Notes: generated from the letters alone by a model not told the origin. A DNA stretch of 39,581 nucleotides from Myxococcales bacterium (GCA_025355005.1 JANXLV010000297.1:1-39581), one strand, 5' to 3'; positions 1 through 9,386 are shown, counted from the first letter of the stretch. Made by a program: numbers and translations.

Positions 1-1
1 G

Positions 2-388
2 GCGAACATCGGCTTCGTCGCGCTCATGGGCATCGAGGTGAAGAACTCGATCCTGCTCGTGGACTTCACGAACCAGCTGCGCGAGGAGGGCATGTCCCTG
101 GACGAGGCCACACAGAAGGCCGGTGAGGCCCGCTTCGTCCCGATCCTGCTCACCACACTCACTGCGGTCGGTGGCCTCCTGCCGCTCGTGCTGGAGCAGT
201 CGAGCCTCTACTCACCGCTCGCGCTCGTGATCCTGGGCGGGCTCGTCAGCTCCACGTTGCTCGCGCGCGTGGTGACACCTGTATTGTACAAGCTTCTTGC
301 GCCGACGGTGGAGACCCGGCACGCGCACGCGACGGACGTAGCGACCTCAGGCGGTCTTTCGATGGACGGCGCGGCGCACGCGCAATAG
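2..388 (+). CDS. RND efflux transporter permease, C-terminal fragment
   Basis: This is the last 128 codons of an inner-membrane RND pump; the gene begins before the window. The text GIEVKNSILLVDF followed by RFVPILLTTLTAVGGLLPL and STLLARVVTPVLYKLL is the hallmark of the final transmembrane segments of AcrB/MexB-like permeases, which export drugs or other toxic compounds using the proton gradient together with a periplasmic adaptor and an outer-membrane channel. The substrate cannot be told from this part; the motif is closer to the hydrophobe/amphiphile type than to the heavy-metal type. The tail after the last helix is short and Ala/His-rich. The last 42 bases overlap the end of the convergent histidine kinase gene. 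Confidence 0.93.
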   Translation, partial: ANIGFVALMGIEVKNSILLVDFTNQLREEGMSLDEATQKAGEARFVPILLTTLTAVGGLLPLVLEQSSLYSPLALVILGGLVSSTLLARVVTPVLYKLLAPTVETRHAHATDVATSGGLSMDGAAHAQ

Positions 389-1906
389 CTCTTCGCGAAG
401 GGCCATCCTGTCGATCGGCTTCGTCAGGTAGGCGTCCATGCCGGCTGCAAAGCAGGGCGCATCATCGCCCTTCATGGCGTTCGCGGTGAGCGCCACGATG
501 GTCACGCGGTCGCCTTTCGACTCGATGGCGCGGATGGCGCGAGCGCACTCCAGCCCGCCCATCACGGGCATCTGCACGTCCAGCAGCACCACGTCGAACG
601 GCTGCGCACCGAAGCGCGCGAGGGCCTCCTCGCCATCGCACACATGCGTCACCACGCAGCCGAGCCTCGTCAGCATGAGCGTCGCGACGCGCGCATTGAC
701 GGCGTTGTCCTCGGCGAGCAGCACGCGGAGCCCGGCGATCTCCGCAGGCACATCGGCGGCGGCGTTTTTCACGGTCGCGGAGGCAGGTGCGGTGTCGTCC
801 ATGATGTCTGCGACGCGCGGCAAGGCCAGCGTCGCCTCGAAGTAGCTGCCGTGACCGGGCTCGCTCCACGTGATGATGTCGCCTTGCATGCGCCGCGCGA
901 GCTCGCGACAGATGGTGAGCCCCAGGCCCGTCCCACCGAAGCGGCGTGTGGTGGTGGCATCCGCCTGGTGGAATGGCAGGAAGATCGAGTCGATCCTGTC
1001 CGGTGCGATTCCGATCCCCGTGTCCGCGACGCCGATCTGGATGCGGGGCTCCACGCCCAGAGGGACGTGACGCTCGCGCTCCACGACGAGCCGCACGTGT
1101 CCGAGCGACGTGAACTTCATTGCGTTGCCGAGCAAGTTCGCGATGACCTGACGCACGCGCACCGGGTCACCCAGCACCGTCGCCGGAACATCGGGCGAGA
1201 TGTCGACGAGCAACATCAGGTCCTTCGCCTCGGCCTGAGGCATGAATGCGGCCGTCGTCTCGCGGACGACGGCGCGCAGCGAGAACGGGCGCTCCTCGAG
1301 GGTGACCTTGCCAGCCTCGATCTTCGAGAGGTCGAGGATGTCGTTGATGATGGAGAGTAGGTGGTCCGCAGATGTCTTGGCGGACTCGAGGAGGTCGCGG
1401 GTCTCTTTCGTGAGCTCGCCGTCGAGCGCGAGCGCGATGAGCCCCATCACACCGTTCATCGGCGTCCGGATCTCGTGGCTCATGTTTGCGAGGAACCGGG
1501 ATTTGACCTTGGACGCCTCCTCCGCGCGGCGCGCTGCCGTCACTTCGGTGCCGATCACGACGACGAGGAGCTCGCCCGCGTCGCCAGTCACGCGTCGGCG
1601 CGTGGACTGGAAGTATCGGGTCTCGCCGCCGCGTGTGAGCGTCAGCTCGCGGACATCCTCGGCACCAGTGGCGAGCACGCGCGCGTCCGCGGCAACGTAG
1701 GCCGCCACCTCGGCTTCGTCGCCGTGCACCTCACGGATGTGTCTGCCGATGATCTCGTCGGGGCAGCTGGCGAAGAGCGCCGCACCGGGCCCGTTGACGA
1801 ACACGATGATGCCATCCGCGTCCTTCGCGTAGATCGGTCCAGGGTAGCTCTCGAGGATCGCCCTCATCAGTCCCAGGTGGGGCGGCGCTGCGTCGGACGG
1901 CTGCAT
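347..1906 (-). CDS. Hybrid sensor histidine kinase (PAS-HisKA-HATPase-REC)
   Basis: A soluble hybrid kinase of 519 residues. From the ATG at 1906, a PAS domain covers about residues 15-125. A HisKA domain follows with the H-box NMSHEIRTPMNG (phosphorylated His144). The ATPase domain has an N-box (NLLGNAMKFT) and the G-boxes DTGIG and GTGLGL. A C-terminal receiver carries LLDVQMP (Asp443) and a conserved TKP lysine. No membrane segment is visible, so the signal is probably cytoplasmic or bound by PAS. The output is phosphotransfer to an unseen partner, since there is no DNA-binding domain. I chose the ATG at 1906 because a GAGG ribosome-binding site precedes it; a GTG at 1939 would add 11 residues without such a site. 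The gene overlaps the convergent RND gene end and is divergent from the gene at 2016. Confidence 0.95.
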   Translation of the reverse strand: MQPSDAAPPHLGLMRAILESYPGPIYAKDADGIIVFVNGPGAALFASCPDEIIGRHIREVHGDEAEVAAYVAADARVLATGAEDVRELTLTRGGETRYFQSTRRRVTGDAGELLVVVIGTEVTAARRAEEASKVKSRFLANMSHEIRTPMNGVMGLIALALDGELTKETRDLLESAKTSADHLLSIINDILDLSKIEAGKVTLEERPFSLRAVVRETTAAFMPQAEAKDLMLLVDISPDVPATVLGDPVRVRQVIANLLGNAMKFTSLGHVRLVVERERHVPLGVEPRIQIGVADTGIGIAPDRIDSIFLPFHQADATTTRRFGGTGLGLTICRELARRMQGDIITWSEPGHGSYFEATLALPRVADIMDDTAPASATVKNAAADVPAEIAGLRVLLAEDNAVNARVATLMLTRLGCVVTHVCDGEEALARFGAQPFDVVLLDVQMPVMGGLECARAIRAIESKGDRVTIVALTANAMKGDDAPCFAAGMDAYLTKPIDRMALREELLRVRRAVHRKTA

Positions 1907-2015
1907 GGTTGCCTCACGAGACTGCAAGCTGGAGGCCACGAGGACACAAGCGGCAACATGGCTCCGGAGGGGATATTCCGCGGCATTTCGTTGACGGCGT
2001 CACGTCGTTGGCGTC

Positions 2016-5000
2016 ATGGGACGCCCTCGGCGACCGAGTGATACGCTCCTCTTGTTGGTCGCGTCGCTCACACACGGAAGGGTTCGTCTGGCGCGAGCGG
2101 GGCTCCTTGCATCGATGCTCGCAGCCGCCTGCGGGCACGGTCCGGCCGCGGAGCCAAAGGCCTCCGGCACGGAGGCACGCGGTCTGCTCGAGCGCCCCGC
2201 GACGTTGCCGCTGGACCCCACCGTGAAGGGTCCGCGCTTCGTTCCGACGGAGCTCAAGGGCGCGGCGCTCTACGGTGCCGAGCCAGACGGCGCGCGGCGC
2301 GGCATCTACCGAGGCTACCGTGTCCTCGAGACGGAGGATGGCGGCGTGCGCGCATCGCAGGCGCGCTTCACCCAGGACCCGAGCGTCGTCATCCCACTCC
2401 CACCGCGCATGGGCGGCGGCGCACTGTTCGCGACGGGCTCCACCGTGTTTCGCGCGCCGTACTGGCTGGGGGAAGCGGAGCCGGTGTTCCTGGCGAACGG
2501 CCCCATCACGAACCTCTACGTCGGACTCGACCGCGTCTACGTGCGAACGGGCTCCGGCGCGCACACGGCGATGAACCCGCGCACGGGCGAGCGCATGGAC
2601 CTTGGTCCCTTCCCGCGGTCTCCCAACGTCGGTGCGATCAGCGGGCGTGGCTTCGTGACGGCGGATGCGTGGCGTGGCGCCGCGATCGCGGACTTCGTCG
2701 GCATCCTCCTCACCACCGACGCGGGCGAGACGTGGAAGCCAGTCGCCGCGCCGTTCGAGCCAAAGGAGCTGCGCGAAGTCGACGGGAAGATCTACGCGAG
2801 CGATGGCAAGAAGCCGCCGACGTTCTACGAGATCCGGAATGATCGCACCGCTGCGCCGCTGATGAGCGAGCCCACTCCGCAGCGCATCGCGTCGAAGGAG
2901 GCCCTGAAGGAGCGAACGGTGTTCGGTCGCGCCCCGCTCGAGGCCGCCGCGCTCGAGGGATGGCCGCTCGGCGACGGCACGGCGGTGATCGCGCGTGACG
3001 GTCAGCTGGGCCGCGTGCGCCAGGACTCTGGCGTGTTGATGGACACTGACCGCCGCGCATTCACGTTGAGCCCCGCGCACTGCAAGGCGATCCCGCTGGG
3101 TGACTTCGTGGCGAAGGGCAGCTTTGGCTTCGTGTGCGCGGAGCCGGAGGGCAAGACCGCGCTCTACGCGTTCGATCCCTCCCGCGGCATGATGGTGCCC
3201 GTACGCGAGTGGAAAAAGCCGCGCGTGATCCTCTCTTCCGGGAACGGCGCCGTGGCAATCCGCGGCGGCTGCGACGAGGACGCCGCGCAGACCAAGGACA
3301 ACCTGCATCGCTACTGCGTGATGTCGCCGAAGCTCTCGTTCCGCGATGTCGACGTGCGCGGTGATGTCGGCAACGAGCGCCTCGTCGTGCTAGCGGATGG
3401 CAGGGTCGTGATCGTCACGCCACCACCGAGCGACGGCGCGGGCGCACGCCTCACCATCCTCGCGGGCAAGGACACCAAGACCGTCGCGCTGGAGTTCCCG
3501 CCGGTCCCGAGCGACGTGCTCCGCATCCTGCGCGTGGGCGCGTGGCTCGACGGCATGGAGGAGACCAAGCCCAACGAGATCGGCGGATGGATCGAGGCCG
3601 CGGGCGTGATGCTGGGCATTCACGTGACGCTGGACGGAAAGGTGGAGCTCGGACAGTACGTGCGCGACGCGGGAACGCCGATGGTGTCGGGCCGCTACGG
3701 TCTGGGCTGGACGACCGGCAAGCGCGGCTACGAGACGGCGGACTTCGGGATGACGTGGACGGCCATCGACGTTCCGGATCACGACGCCGTGCGCACGACG
3801 GCACAGGGGTGCAGCCCGCTCGGCTGCACGGGACCGGGTTGGCTGCGCATCGGCTGGGGCGCGGTGACGGAGGCGCCCCGCACGCCCAAGCTCTCGACGC
3901 CGCGACCGCCGCTCTCCGACGGCCATCGCGTGGTGAACCTGCGGTGCGAGGCGCTCGAGCCTCCGCCTGCGCCGCACAAGGCGGACGACATCGTACAGAA
4001 CACGCTCGAACCGACCATCCGCAGCTCGCATTGGCCTGGCGTGCAAGCGCCCGTGCACAGCTCTTCTCCATGGAGCTCGTTCTACGACGTGCGCCCGCCA
4101 GCCCTCCGCACGGGCGAGCGCGGATTTTCGCAGGAGTCGATCGAGACGATCGATCGCAGCGCGCGCGGAATGGGGCCGTTCGCGCGGCTCTACGTGACGG
4201 GGCCACGTACGGGCGACCTGGACCCGAGCAACGCACGTGTGCAGATCCGCTGGCTCACGCCGTTCGGCGGCCACACCGACGTTCGCGGGACGCGCGCCAC
4301 GCCCGCGCAGGAGGCGGTGCTCGAGTGGTGGAAGATGCCTGGATACATGCAACATGCATTCGTCGCCGCGGAGGACGAGAATCACGGACTGCTGGTGTCC
4401 CGCCGGTATTCGGGCAGCGCAGCCACCGTGCACGCGCTCGAGTCGGATCACGCGCCGCTCCAGTTGAAGCGCGCCGACGGTGAGCCGTTCGTGGAGATCG
4501 ACTCCGCGCTGTTCGCGATGGGGCACTGGTACTTCTCCACGCCTGCGCCTGCGGGCGACAGACCAGAGACGATCGTGTGGCGTGCGGACGGTGCGATCGT
4601 GCGCGAGCTCGTCCACGTTCGCCGCGCCGGCCTCGAGGGTCGGCCCACTGGTACGCGACTCACGCGCAGGGCCGACGGTCAGAGCATTGGTCTGCTCGCG
4701 GACGGGCAACCCGCGCCGGACGGGCGGCTGTCGCTCCGCTGGGTGCTCCCCATCGACGTGGAGTCGGGGCAGCTGGGCGAGCCGGAGTCGCTCGGCGCGA
4801 ACGACTTCTCGGATCGCCGCGCGCTCTCGCCGTGCAAGCCGTTCGACGAAGGGTGGGTGATCGATCTTCCGTGGACCGCGTCCCCGCGCATCAGGGTGGG
4901 CGCGAGCGAGTCCATGACATTCCAGGCACAGCTGGTGCGCGCGCGCGTGACAACGGAGCACGCGTGCCTGGAGCTCGCCGCAGGCACCCTGAGCCAGAAC

Positions 5001-5129
5001 GACGAGACCAAGAGACTCCTCTCACGAACGTCCCGCGCCGCGCCCACGCACAACAACGTGAACGGCGACGTTCGTCTGAGCGTGCTCGTCGATCGCATGC
5101 GATACGCGCTGCGATGCACGGGCGAGTAG
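2016..5129 (+). CDS. Large exported lipoprotein with Asp-box (BNR-like) repeats, function unknown
   Basis: A protein of about 1,037 residues. The N-terminus has a basic stretch, a hydrophobic run and a lipobox-like LAAACG, so it is probably lipid-anchored. I see at least two Asp-box style motifs, TTDAGETWKPV and TADFGMTWTAI, of the S/T-x-D-x-G-x-T-W type found on beta-propeller blades of sialidases and photosystem-assembly proteins. The surrounding text is beta-rich with many short aromatic strands, consistent with one or more propellers. No catalytic signature was recognised. The start is uncertain: the ATG at 2016 has no clear ribosome-binding site, and the signal peptide proper would fit a start about 12-25 codons further in. 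Codon use matches the neighbours. Confidence 0.75.
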   Translation: MGRPRRPSDTLLLLVASLTHGRVRLARAGLLASMLAAACGHGPAAEPKASGTEARGLLERPATLPLDPTVKGPRFVPTELKGAALYGAEPDGARRGIYRGYRVLETEDGGVRASQARFTQDPSVVIPLPPRMGGGALFATGSTVFRAPYWLGEAEPVFLANGPITNLYVGLDRVYVRTGSGAHTAMNPRTGERMDLGPFPRSPNVGAISGRGFVTADAWRGAAIADFVGILLTTDAGETWKPVAAPFEPKELREVDGKIYASDGKKPPTFYEIRNDRTAAPLMSEPTPQRIASKEALKERTVFGRAPLEAAALEGWPLGDGTAVIARDGQLGRVRQDSGVLMDTDRRAFTLSPAHCKAIPLGDFVAKGSFGFVCAEPEGKTALYAFDPSRGMMVPVREWKKPRVILSSGNGAVAIRGGCDEDAAQTKDNLHRYCVMSPKLSFRDVDVRGDVGNERLVVLADGRVVIVTPPPSDGAGARLTILAGKDTKTVALEFPPVPSDVLRILRVGAWLDGMEETKPNEIGGWIEAAGVMLGIHVTLDGKVELGQYVRDAGTPMVSGRYGLGWTTGKRGYETADFGMTWTAIDVPDHDAVRTTAQGCSPLGCTGPGWLRIGWGAVTEAPRTPKLSTPRPPLSDGHRVVNLRCEALEPPPAPHKADDIVQNTLEPTIRSSHWPGVQAPVHSSSPWSSFYDVRPPALRTGERGFSQESIETIDRSARGMGPFARLYVTGPRTGDLDPSNARVQIRWLTPFGGHTDVRGTRATPAQEAVLEWWKMPGYMQHAFVAAEDENHGLLVSRRYSGSAATVHALESDHAPLQLKRADGEPFVEIDSALFAMGHWYFSTPAPAGDRPETIVWRADGAIVRELVHVRRAGLEGRPTGTRLTRRADGQSIGLLADGQPAPDGRLSLRWVLPIDVESGQLGEPESLGANDFSDRRALSPCKPFDEGWVIDLPWTASPRIRVGASESMTFQAQLVRARVTTEHACLELAAGTLSQNDETKRLLSRTSRAAPTHNNVNGDVRLSVLVDRMRYALRCTGE

Positions 5130-5203
5130 CGAGCCGGGCAAAACGCGACTCAAGAGCGTCTCAAACCGCACCCCTTTCAGGTTTGGTGCCGCATCGCAGC
5201 ATC

Positions 5204-5239
5204 GGCTTGCAAGATTGAAACCCATGCATGGTTCAAGCC
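5204..5239. promoter_or_regulatory. Dyad upstream of sigma-54-like promoter
   Basis: GGCTTG at 5204-5209 pairs with CAAGCC at 5234-5239, and inside lies the perfect 10-bp palindrome CCATGCATGG (5222-5231). It sits roughly 55-90 bp upstream of the predicted start of transcription for the gene at 5399, a usual place for an activator site. The rest of 5130-5398 shows no gene; CCGGCGCCGG at 5346-5355 is another palindrome, in the presumed leader. Confidence 0.35.
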
Positions 5240-5267
5240 ACTGCAATCACTAGCGATATCGACGGCA

Positions 5268-5283
5268 TGGCGAGTGCATTGCA
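5268..5283 (+). promoter_or_regulatory. Predicted sigma-54 (-24/-12) promoter
   Basis: TGGCGAGTGCATTGCA matches the sigma-54 consensus TGGCACG-N4-TTGCA at all but two specified positions, with GG and GC exactly ten bases apart. Transcription would begin near 5294, leaving a leader of about 105 bases before the GTG at 5399. The assignment rests on sequence match and position only. Confidence 0.5.
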
Positions 5284-5398
5284 CCACCGTGCTTGCGTGA
5301 GGTGAGGCTGCCCCCCCGGCCCCCTTGCGCAGGCACTTTTCATTTCCGGCGCCGGATCCGGCTCCCACGCCACACACGACCGCGAACCCTCGACTAGA

Positions 5399-8395
5399 GT
5401 GCGCGCCGTGCGAACGCCGTCCTTCTCTTCCAGTTCTCTCCGTGCGCTTCTCCTCGGTTCGACCATCCTGCTGGCCTGCGGCAGCAGTGACACGACGGAG
5501 CCACCGGCGCCCACCCCGCCCGTCGATCCGGGCGAGCTGTGCGACGCCACCAACACGACGCCGCTGAAGCTGTCGTTCGATCCGCCCACGCTCGTCCTTG
5601 CGCCGGGTCAGACGCGCAGCGTGCGTGTGACGGTCGAGCCGGACGCGTGCCTCGCGATCACCGCGAAGTTCGGAACGGAGCGCGTCGACATCGCGAACGC
5701 GCCGGCGGACGGCATGTTCGACCTTCGTCACGCCACGTACGACTTCAGCGTCACGGGCGGCGGGATCGGCAGCACCAACGTCACCGTGCACGCGGAGCGC
5801 ACGACCGCCACCGCCGAGAGCACCTTCGACGGAATCCTGCCCGTGGAGGTCCGCGACGGCGCGACCCCCAGGTGCGCTGACGGCGACAAGGGCGACGTGG
5901 TGACCTTGTCCAGCGGAACGCCCATCGCAACGGGCAAGGGCGCGGGCCTCGCAAACGCCCACGTGTCGGTCGTGACCACTGCGTTTGCGCGTGCCGACGT
6001 GTTCACGATGCCCGCCGTGAAGGCGAGCGTGAGCTGCGGTGCGGACCTGGCCTCTGTCGTCACGTCGGCCGCCGCGCCGCTGCATGCAGTGAGCGCACCC
6101 GTCACGTTCACGGCAGACGACGCGTTCATGGCGAAGCCGCTTCGCCGCGAGATCGACTTCCAGATTCCCGTGAATCCGGCCGCGTTTCCCGCTGCCGCGC
6201 GCATGCGTCACCTGGTGATGCTCTTCTCGAACCCGATGCGCGCGAAGGCGCCGCGTCCCGTGCCGATCGCAAACCCGCGCGTCGAGAAGGTGGGCTCCGA
6301 CTACGTGCTGAAGTTCAGCGCGCCGTGGTTCGGCACCTACCAGGCCGTGATGACCGAGGACGCGGGCACGCGCACCCGCAAGCGCCACCTCACGCATCGC
6401 GCGGTCCTCGGCTTCTCCATGGGCGGCGGTGGCTCGGCGAGCTTCGGCGCACGCCACCACGATCAATTCGATGCGATCGTTCCGCTCGGCGGCCCGAGTG
6501 ACTGGAACTGGATGCTTTGGTTCGTGGAGAAGTACGCGCTGGGCGGGTTCTGCAAGGCGAACGATGCGACGTGCACCACGCCGAAGGATCCGCTCACGTA
6601 TCCCTTCGACGAGCCCATCGCGCACCCCATGGACTACAACCACTGGTGGTACGAGGAGGGCAATGGCAACGGCGGTCACTTCCCGCGCAGCGAGTACACG
6701 CAGATCTTCGAGGACCTCGCGCTCATGCAGGGCAACCCCGCTGGGCAGAACATGGACCCCGACCTCGCGCACATGGCGCCCGGCCCGAAGAAGACGGACA
6801 AGTGGATCGTCGGTGACCCCACGAACATGCCGGCGGGCGCGAACTGCTCGTTCACCGTGGAGCCCATCGACAAGGATCCGAACCAGCCGCTTCAGCAGCA
6901 GCTGGCTTCGCAGTGCCGCGCGGCGCGCTGCAAGCCCGACGCGATCTGGACGGCGCCCACGAACTTCTTCAACGCGGACTACAACCCCGATGGGTCGTTG
7001 CCGGTGATCAGCTTCTGCGACGGCGGACAGATGGGCACGAGCCCGTACGTGGACACCTGGACGCAGCCTACGGCGGATCAAGCCGTGCCGATGAACCTGC
7101 TCCTTGCAGTGGACAAGAACAAGAACGGGCTGCGCGATCAGGACGAGCCCGTGCTCATCGCCGGCCACGAGCCGTGGGAGGATCCCGGGATCGACGGGCT
7201 CCTCTCCGTGAACGAGCCTGGCTACGACCCGATCAAGAACCCGGACCCGAACCAGGACGACTACGACTACCAGGTGAACCCGACCGGCACGGAGGGCAAC
7301 CACCGCTACGACGACGGCGAGCCGTGGAAGGACAACGGTCTGGACGGCGTGCCCGGCACCGCGCTCACGAACGTGGCGGGCGACGTGGGCGAGGGCGATG
7401 GCAAGTACACCGAGGCTGCGGGGCTTCAGAACTTCCACAAGAGCGACGCGCACCACATCATCCGCGGCTGGACTACGCCCCCGGGCGGCGCGCTCACGGA
7501 CACTGCGCTGCAACGGTTCGACGTGATGGCCGACGGCGGCGTACGAGACCTCTTCAACTTCTCCGTCGTCGCGAACCACCTGACGGGCGCGATCGCCGCG
7601 CGCAAGGGCCCTGGCGGGCTGCCGTTGCGATCACTTGCATACTACAACAACTTCGAGAACCTGCCTGGCGCGGACCCGAAGCAGCCGAACAACTTCACGC
7701 CGAACGTCCTTCGCTGGGCGGACATCGTGGACATGCCGAACATCCGCTACGGCACGCTGGACGCGACGCCCGCGCAGATCGAGAACGGCGACGGCATGCA
7801 CGTGGGCACCGCGTTGCAGCTGCTGTTCCGCCTCGAGACGGGCTTCTACTACGTGGCGCGCCGCTGGCCGGACGCGGACCGCAGGCAGACCGAGCTCACG
7901 TCGGTGAACCCGGCCACGGACACGATCAACGAGCTTGGGGTCTCCTGCGAGCGCGCGGGTCGCTGCGAGAAGATCTTCACGGGACCGAAGACGCGTCGAA
8001 CGGGACCCATCGCCGTCACGCTGCCGCCTGGGTACAACCTGGCGGAGAACAACGGCGTGCACTACCCCGTTCTCTTCGTCCTCCACGGCTACGGCCAGGA
8101 CCCGCGCGACCTCGAGGCAGTGGCGCTCATCACCAACAACTTCATGAACGCGGGTGAACGCAGCTCGGCGACGCGTCTTCCCAAGTTCATCGTCGTCTAC
8201 GTGGATGGGCGATGCCGCATGAACACTGGGCCGGACGGCAAGGCCGGCAAGCCCGAGTGCGTGCGCGGCACGTTCTACCTGGACTCGAACCGGCCAGACG
8301 GTCCGAAGATGGACCAGTGGTTCGACGAGGTCATCACCTATGTGGACAAGAACTACCGGACCATGGGTCCGGCGGACGTAGACGTGACGGAGTAA
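5399..8395 (+). CDS. Exported lipoprotein with esterase-type alpha/beta-hydrolase fold in permuted order
   Basis: A 998-residue lipoprotein (lipobox ILLACG; GTG start at 5399, or GTG at 5408). Residues about 50-325 form a beta-rich domain. Next comes the nucleophile elbow GFSMGGGG (Ser340) of the esterase D / PF00756 family. A long Asp/Asn-rich region follows, including DKNKNGLRDQDE, which looks calcium-binding. Only at the C-terminus does the part appear that normally comes first: LPPGYNL, VLFVLHGYGQDP (His896), FIVVYVDGR and WFDEVITYVDKNYRT. The protein then ends where a normal esterase would continue into the nucleophile strand. Joining end to start would give about 117 residues from HGYG to Ser, a normal spacing. 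The likely role is hydrolysis of an ester at the cell surface; the substrate is unknown. There is no frameshift or change in codon use at the junctions. Confidence 0.82.
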   Translation: MRAVRTPSFSSSSLRALLLGSTILLACGSSDTTEPPAPTPPVDPGELCDATNTTPLKLSFDPPTLVLAPGQTRSVRVTVEPDACLAITAKFGTERVDIANAPADGMFDLRHATYDFSVTGGGIGSTNVTVHAERTTATAESTFDGILPVEVRDGATPRCADGDKGDVVTLSSGTPIATGKGAGLANAHVSVVTTAFARADVFTMPAVKASVSCGADLASVVTSAAAPLHAVSAPVTFTADDAFMAKPLRREIDFQIPVNPAAFPAAARMRHLVMLFSNPMRAKAPRPVPIANPRVEKVGSDYVLKFSAPWFGTYQAVMTEDAGTRTRKRHLTHRAVLGFSMGGGGSASFGARHHDQFDAIVPLGGPSDWNWMLWFVEKYALGGFCKANDATCTTPKDPLTYPFDEPIAHPMDYNHWWYEEGNGNGGHFPRSEYTQIFEDLALMQGNPAGQNMDPDLAHMAPGPKKTDKWIVGDPTNMPAGANCSFTVEPIDKDPNQPLQQQLASQCRAARCKPDAIWTAPTNFFNADYNPDGSLPVISFCDGGQMGTSPYVDTWTQPTADQAVPMNLLLAVDKNKNGLRDQDEPVLIAGHEPWEDPGIDGLLSVNEPGYDPIKNPDPNQDDYDYQVNPTGTEGNHRYDDGEPWKDNGLDGVPGTALTNVAGDVGEGDGKYTEAAGLQNFHKSDAHHIIRGWTTPPGGALTDTALQRFDVMADGGVRDLFNFSVVANHLTGAIAARKGPGGLPLRSLAYYNNFENLPGADPKQPNNFTPNVLRWADIVDMPNIRYGTLDATPAQIENGDGMHVGTALQLLFRLETGFYYVARRWPDADRRQTELTSVNPATDTINELGVSCERAGRCEKIFTGPKTRRTGPIAVTLPPGYNLAENNGVHYPVLFVLHGYGQDPRDLEAVALITNNFMNAGERSSATRLPKFIVVYVDGRCRMNTGPDGKAGKPECVRGTFYLDSNRPDGPKMDQWFDEVITYVDKNYRTMGPADVDVTE

Positions 8396-8453
8396 GGCGC
8401 TTTCTCCATAACCTGTGTTGCCCTCCCGCGTACTCTCCGCCCAGAGGTCACCC

Positions 8454-9296
8454 ATGAAGCGTCTGCTCTCGATTCTCGTTGTACCCGCTCTTCTCGCCGC
8501 CACCGCGTGTGACGACCCGAAGAAGCCCAGTGAAGACACGAGCCAGGCGCTGACGAAGGCCGTGGCCTCCGTGACCGCAGCCGCACCGTCAGCGAGCGCG
8601 GCCACGAGCGCCGCCGCGTCGGCTGGCTCACCGGGCGAAGCACCGCCCGCCGCTGGCGCCACGCGGTTCGTGGTCGAGATGGGCAAGGGCACCTTCCTCA
8701 TCGACGCCCCGCTGGAGAAGATCAAGGGCATGAGCGACGAGACGCGGGGCCACATCGACGTGAACCCGAAGGAGCTCGGAAAATCCACCGGCGAGGTCGG
8801 CGTCCGCGTCTTCACGCTCAAGACGAGCACGTTCGGCGACGTGGACAAGGACACGGCGCAGACGGAGCACGCGCGCAACTGGATGGAGGTCGGCAACGAC
8901 GCCACCGCCGCGTCGCGGATGAAGTACGAGTGGGCCACGTGGACGATCACGTCGATCGACGCGACGCCCGCGCTCCTGGCCGACGCCAAGGAGGACAAGG
9001 GCGCGCGCGCCATCAAGGCGAAGGCCACCGGCGACTTCACCCTCCACGGCGTCACCTCGAAGAAGGTCGTCGCGGTCACCGTGACCTTCAAGGGCCCGCC
9101 CGACGCGCCCACGGAGGTCACCATCAAGACCGACGAGACGATGCCGGTGTCCATGAAGGAGCACGACATCAAGCCGCGCGACAAGGTTGGTGGCTTCCTG
9201 AACGGCGCGCTCGACCGCATCGGCAAGAAGATCGACGACAAGGTCCAGGTCAGCGTCGACGTCACCATGAAGGCGACGATGCACGCCCACCCCTGA
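8454..9296 (+). CDS. YceI family lipoprotein
   Basis: A 280-residue protein starting at the ATG at 8454, with AGAGG six bases upstream. The signal peptide ends in AATACDD, giving a lipidated Cys19. After a Ser/Ala-rich linker comes a YceI-type lipocalin-like beta-barrel: TRFVVEMGKGTFLI, a central block like TSTFGDVDKDTAQTEHARNW, and a C-terminal FTLHGVTSKKVVAVTVTFKG strand pair. YceI proteins are periplasmic or outer-membrane and bind long isoprenoid or amphipathic lipids; whether this one does is inference. It lies 58 bases after the permuted esterase and may be cotranscribed with it. Confidence 0.85.
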   Translation: MKRLLSILVVPALLAATACDDPKKPSEDTSQALTKAVASVTAAAPSASAATSAAASAGSPGEAPPAAGATRFVVEMGKGTFLIDAPLEKIKGMSDETRGHIDVNPKELGKSTGEVGVRVFTLKTSTFGDVDKDTAQTEHARNWMEVGNDATAASRMKYEWATWTITSIDATPALLADAKEDKGARAIKAKATGDFTLHGVTSKKVVAVTVTFKGPPDAPTEVTIKTDETMPVSMKEHDIKPRDKVGGFLNGALDRIGKKIDDKVQVSVDVTMKATMHAHP

Positions 9297-9300
9297 GCGG

Positions 9301-9328
9301 GCTCGCTGCCTGCACGCTCGCTGCCTGC
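9301..9328. repeat. Short tandem repeat between lipoprotein genes
   Basis: GCTCGCTGCCTGC occurs at 9301-9313 and again at 9316-9328, a 15-base period, in the 90-base gap after the YceI gene. A third partial GCGGGCTCG follows. No function is evident. Confidence 0.5.
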
Positions 9329-9386
9329 GGGCTCGATCCGGTCGCCGACCCGAGCGCGCACCTCTGCCATCTGCTACCTTTCATCC

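Noticed and set aside
1923..1938. Sigma-54-like match TGGCCTCCAGCTTGCA (minus strand) near the hybrid kinase start
   Set aside because: The predicted start of transcription falls within the ribosome-binding site, six bases before the ATG.
5177..7579. An 800-codon open frame on the minus strand opposite the permuted esterase
   Set aside because: It is Arg/His/Val-rich and antisense to a gene with clear domains; it is a by-product of G/C-rich third positions.
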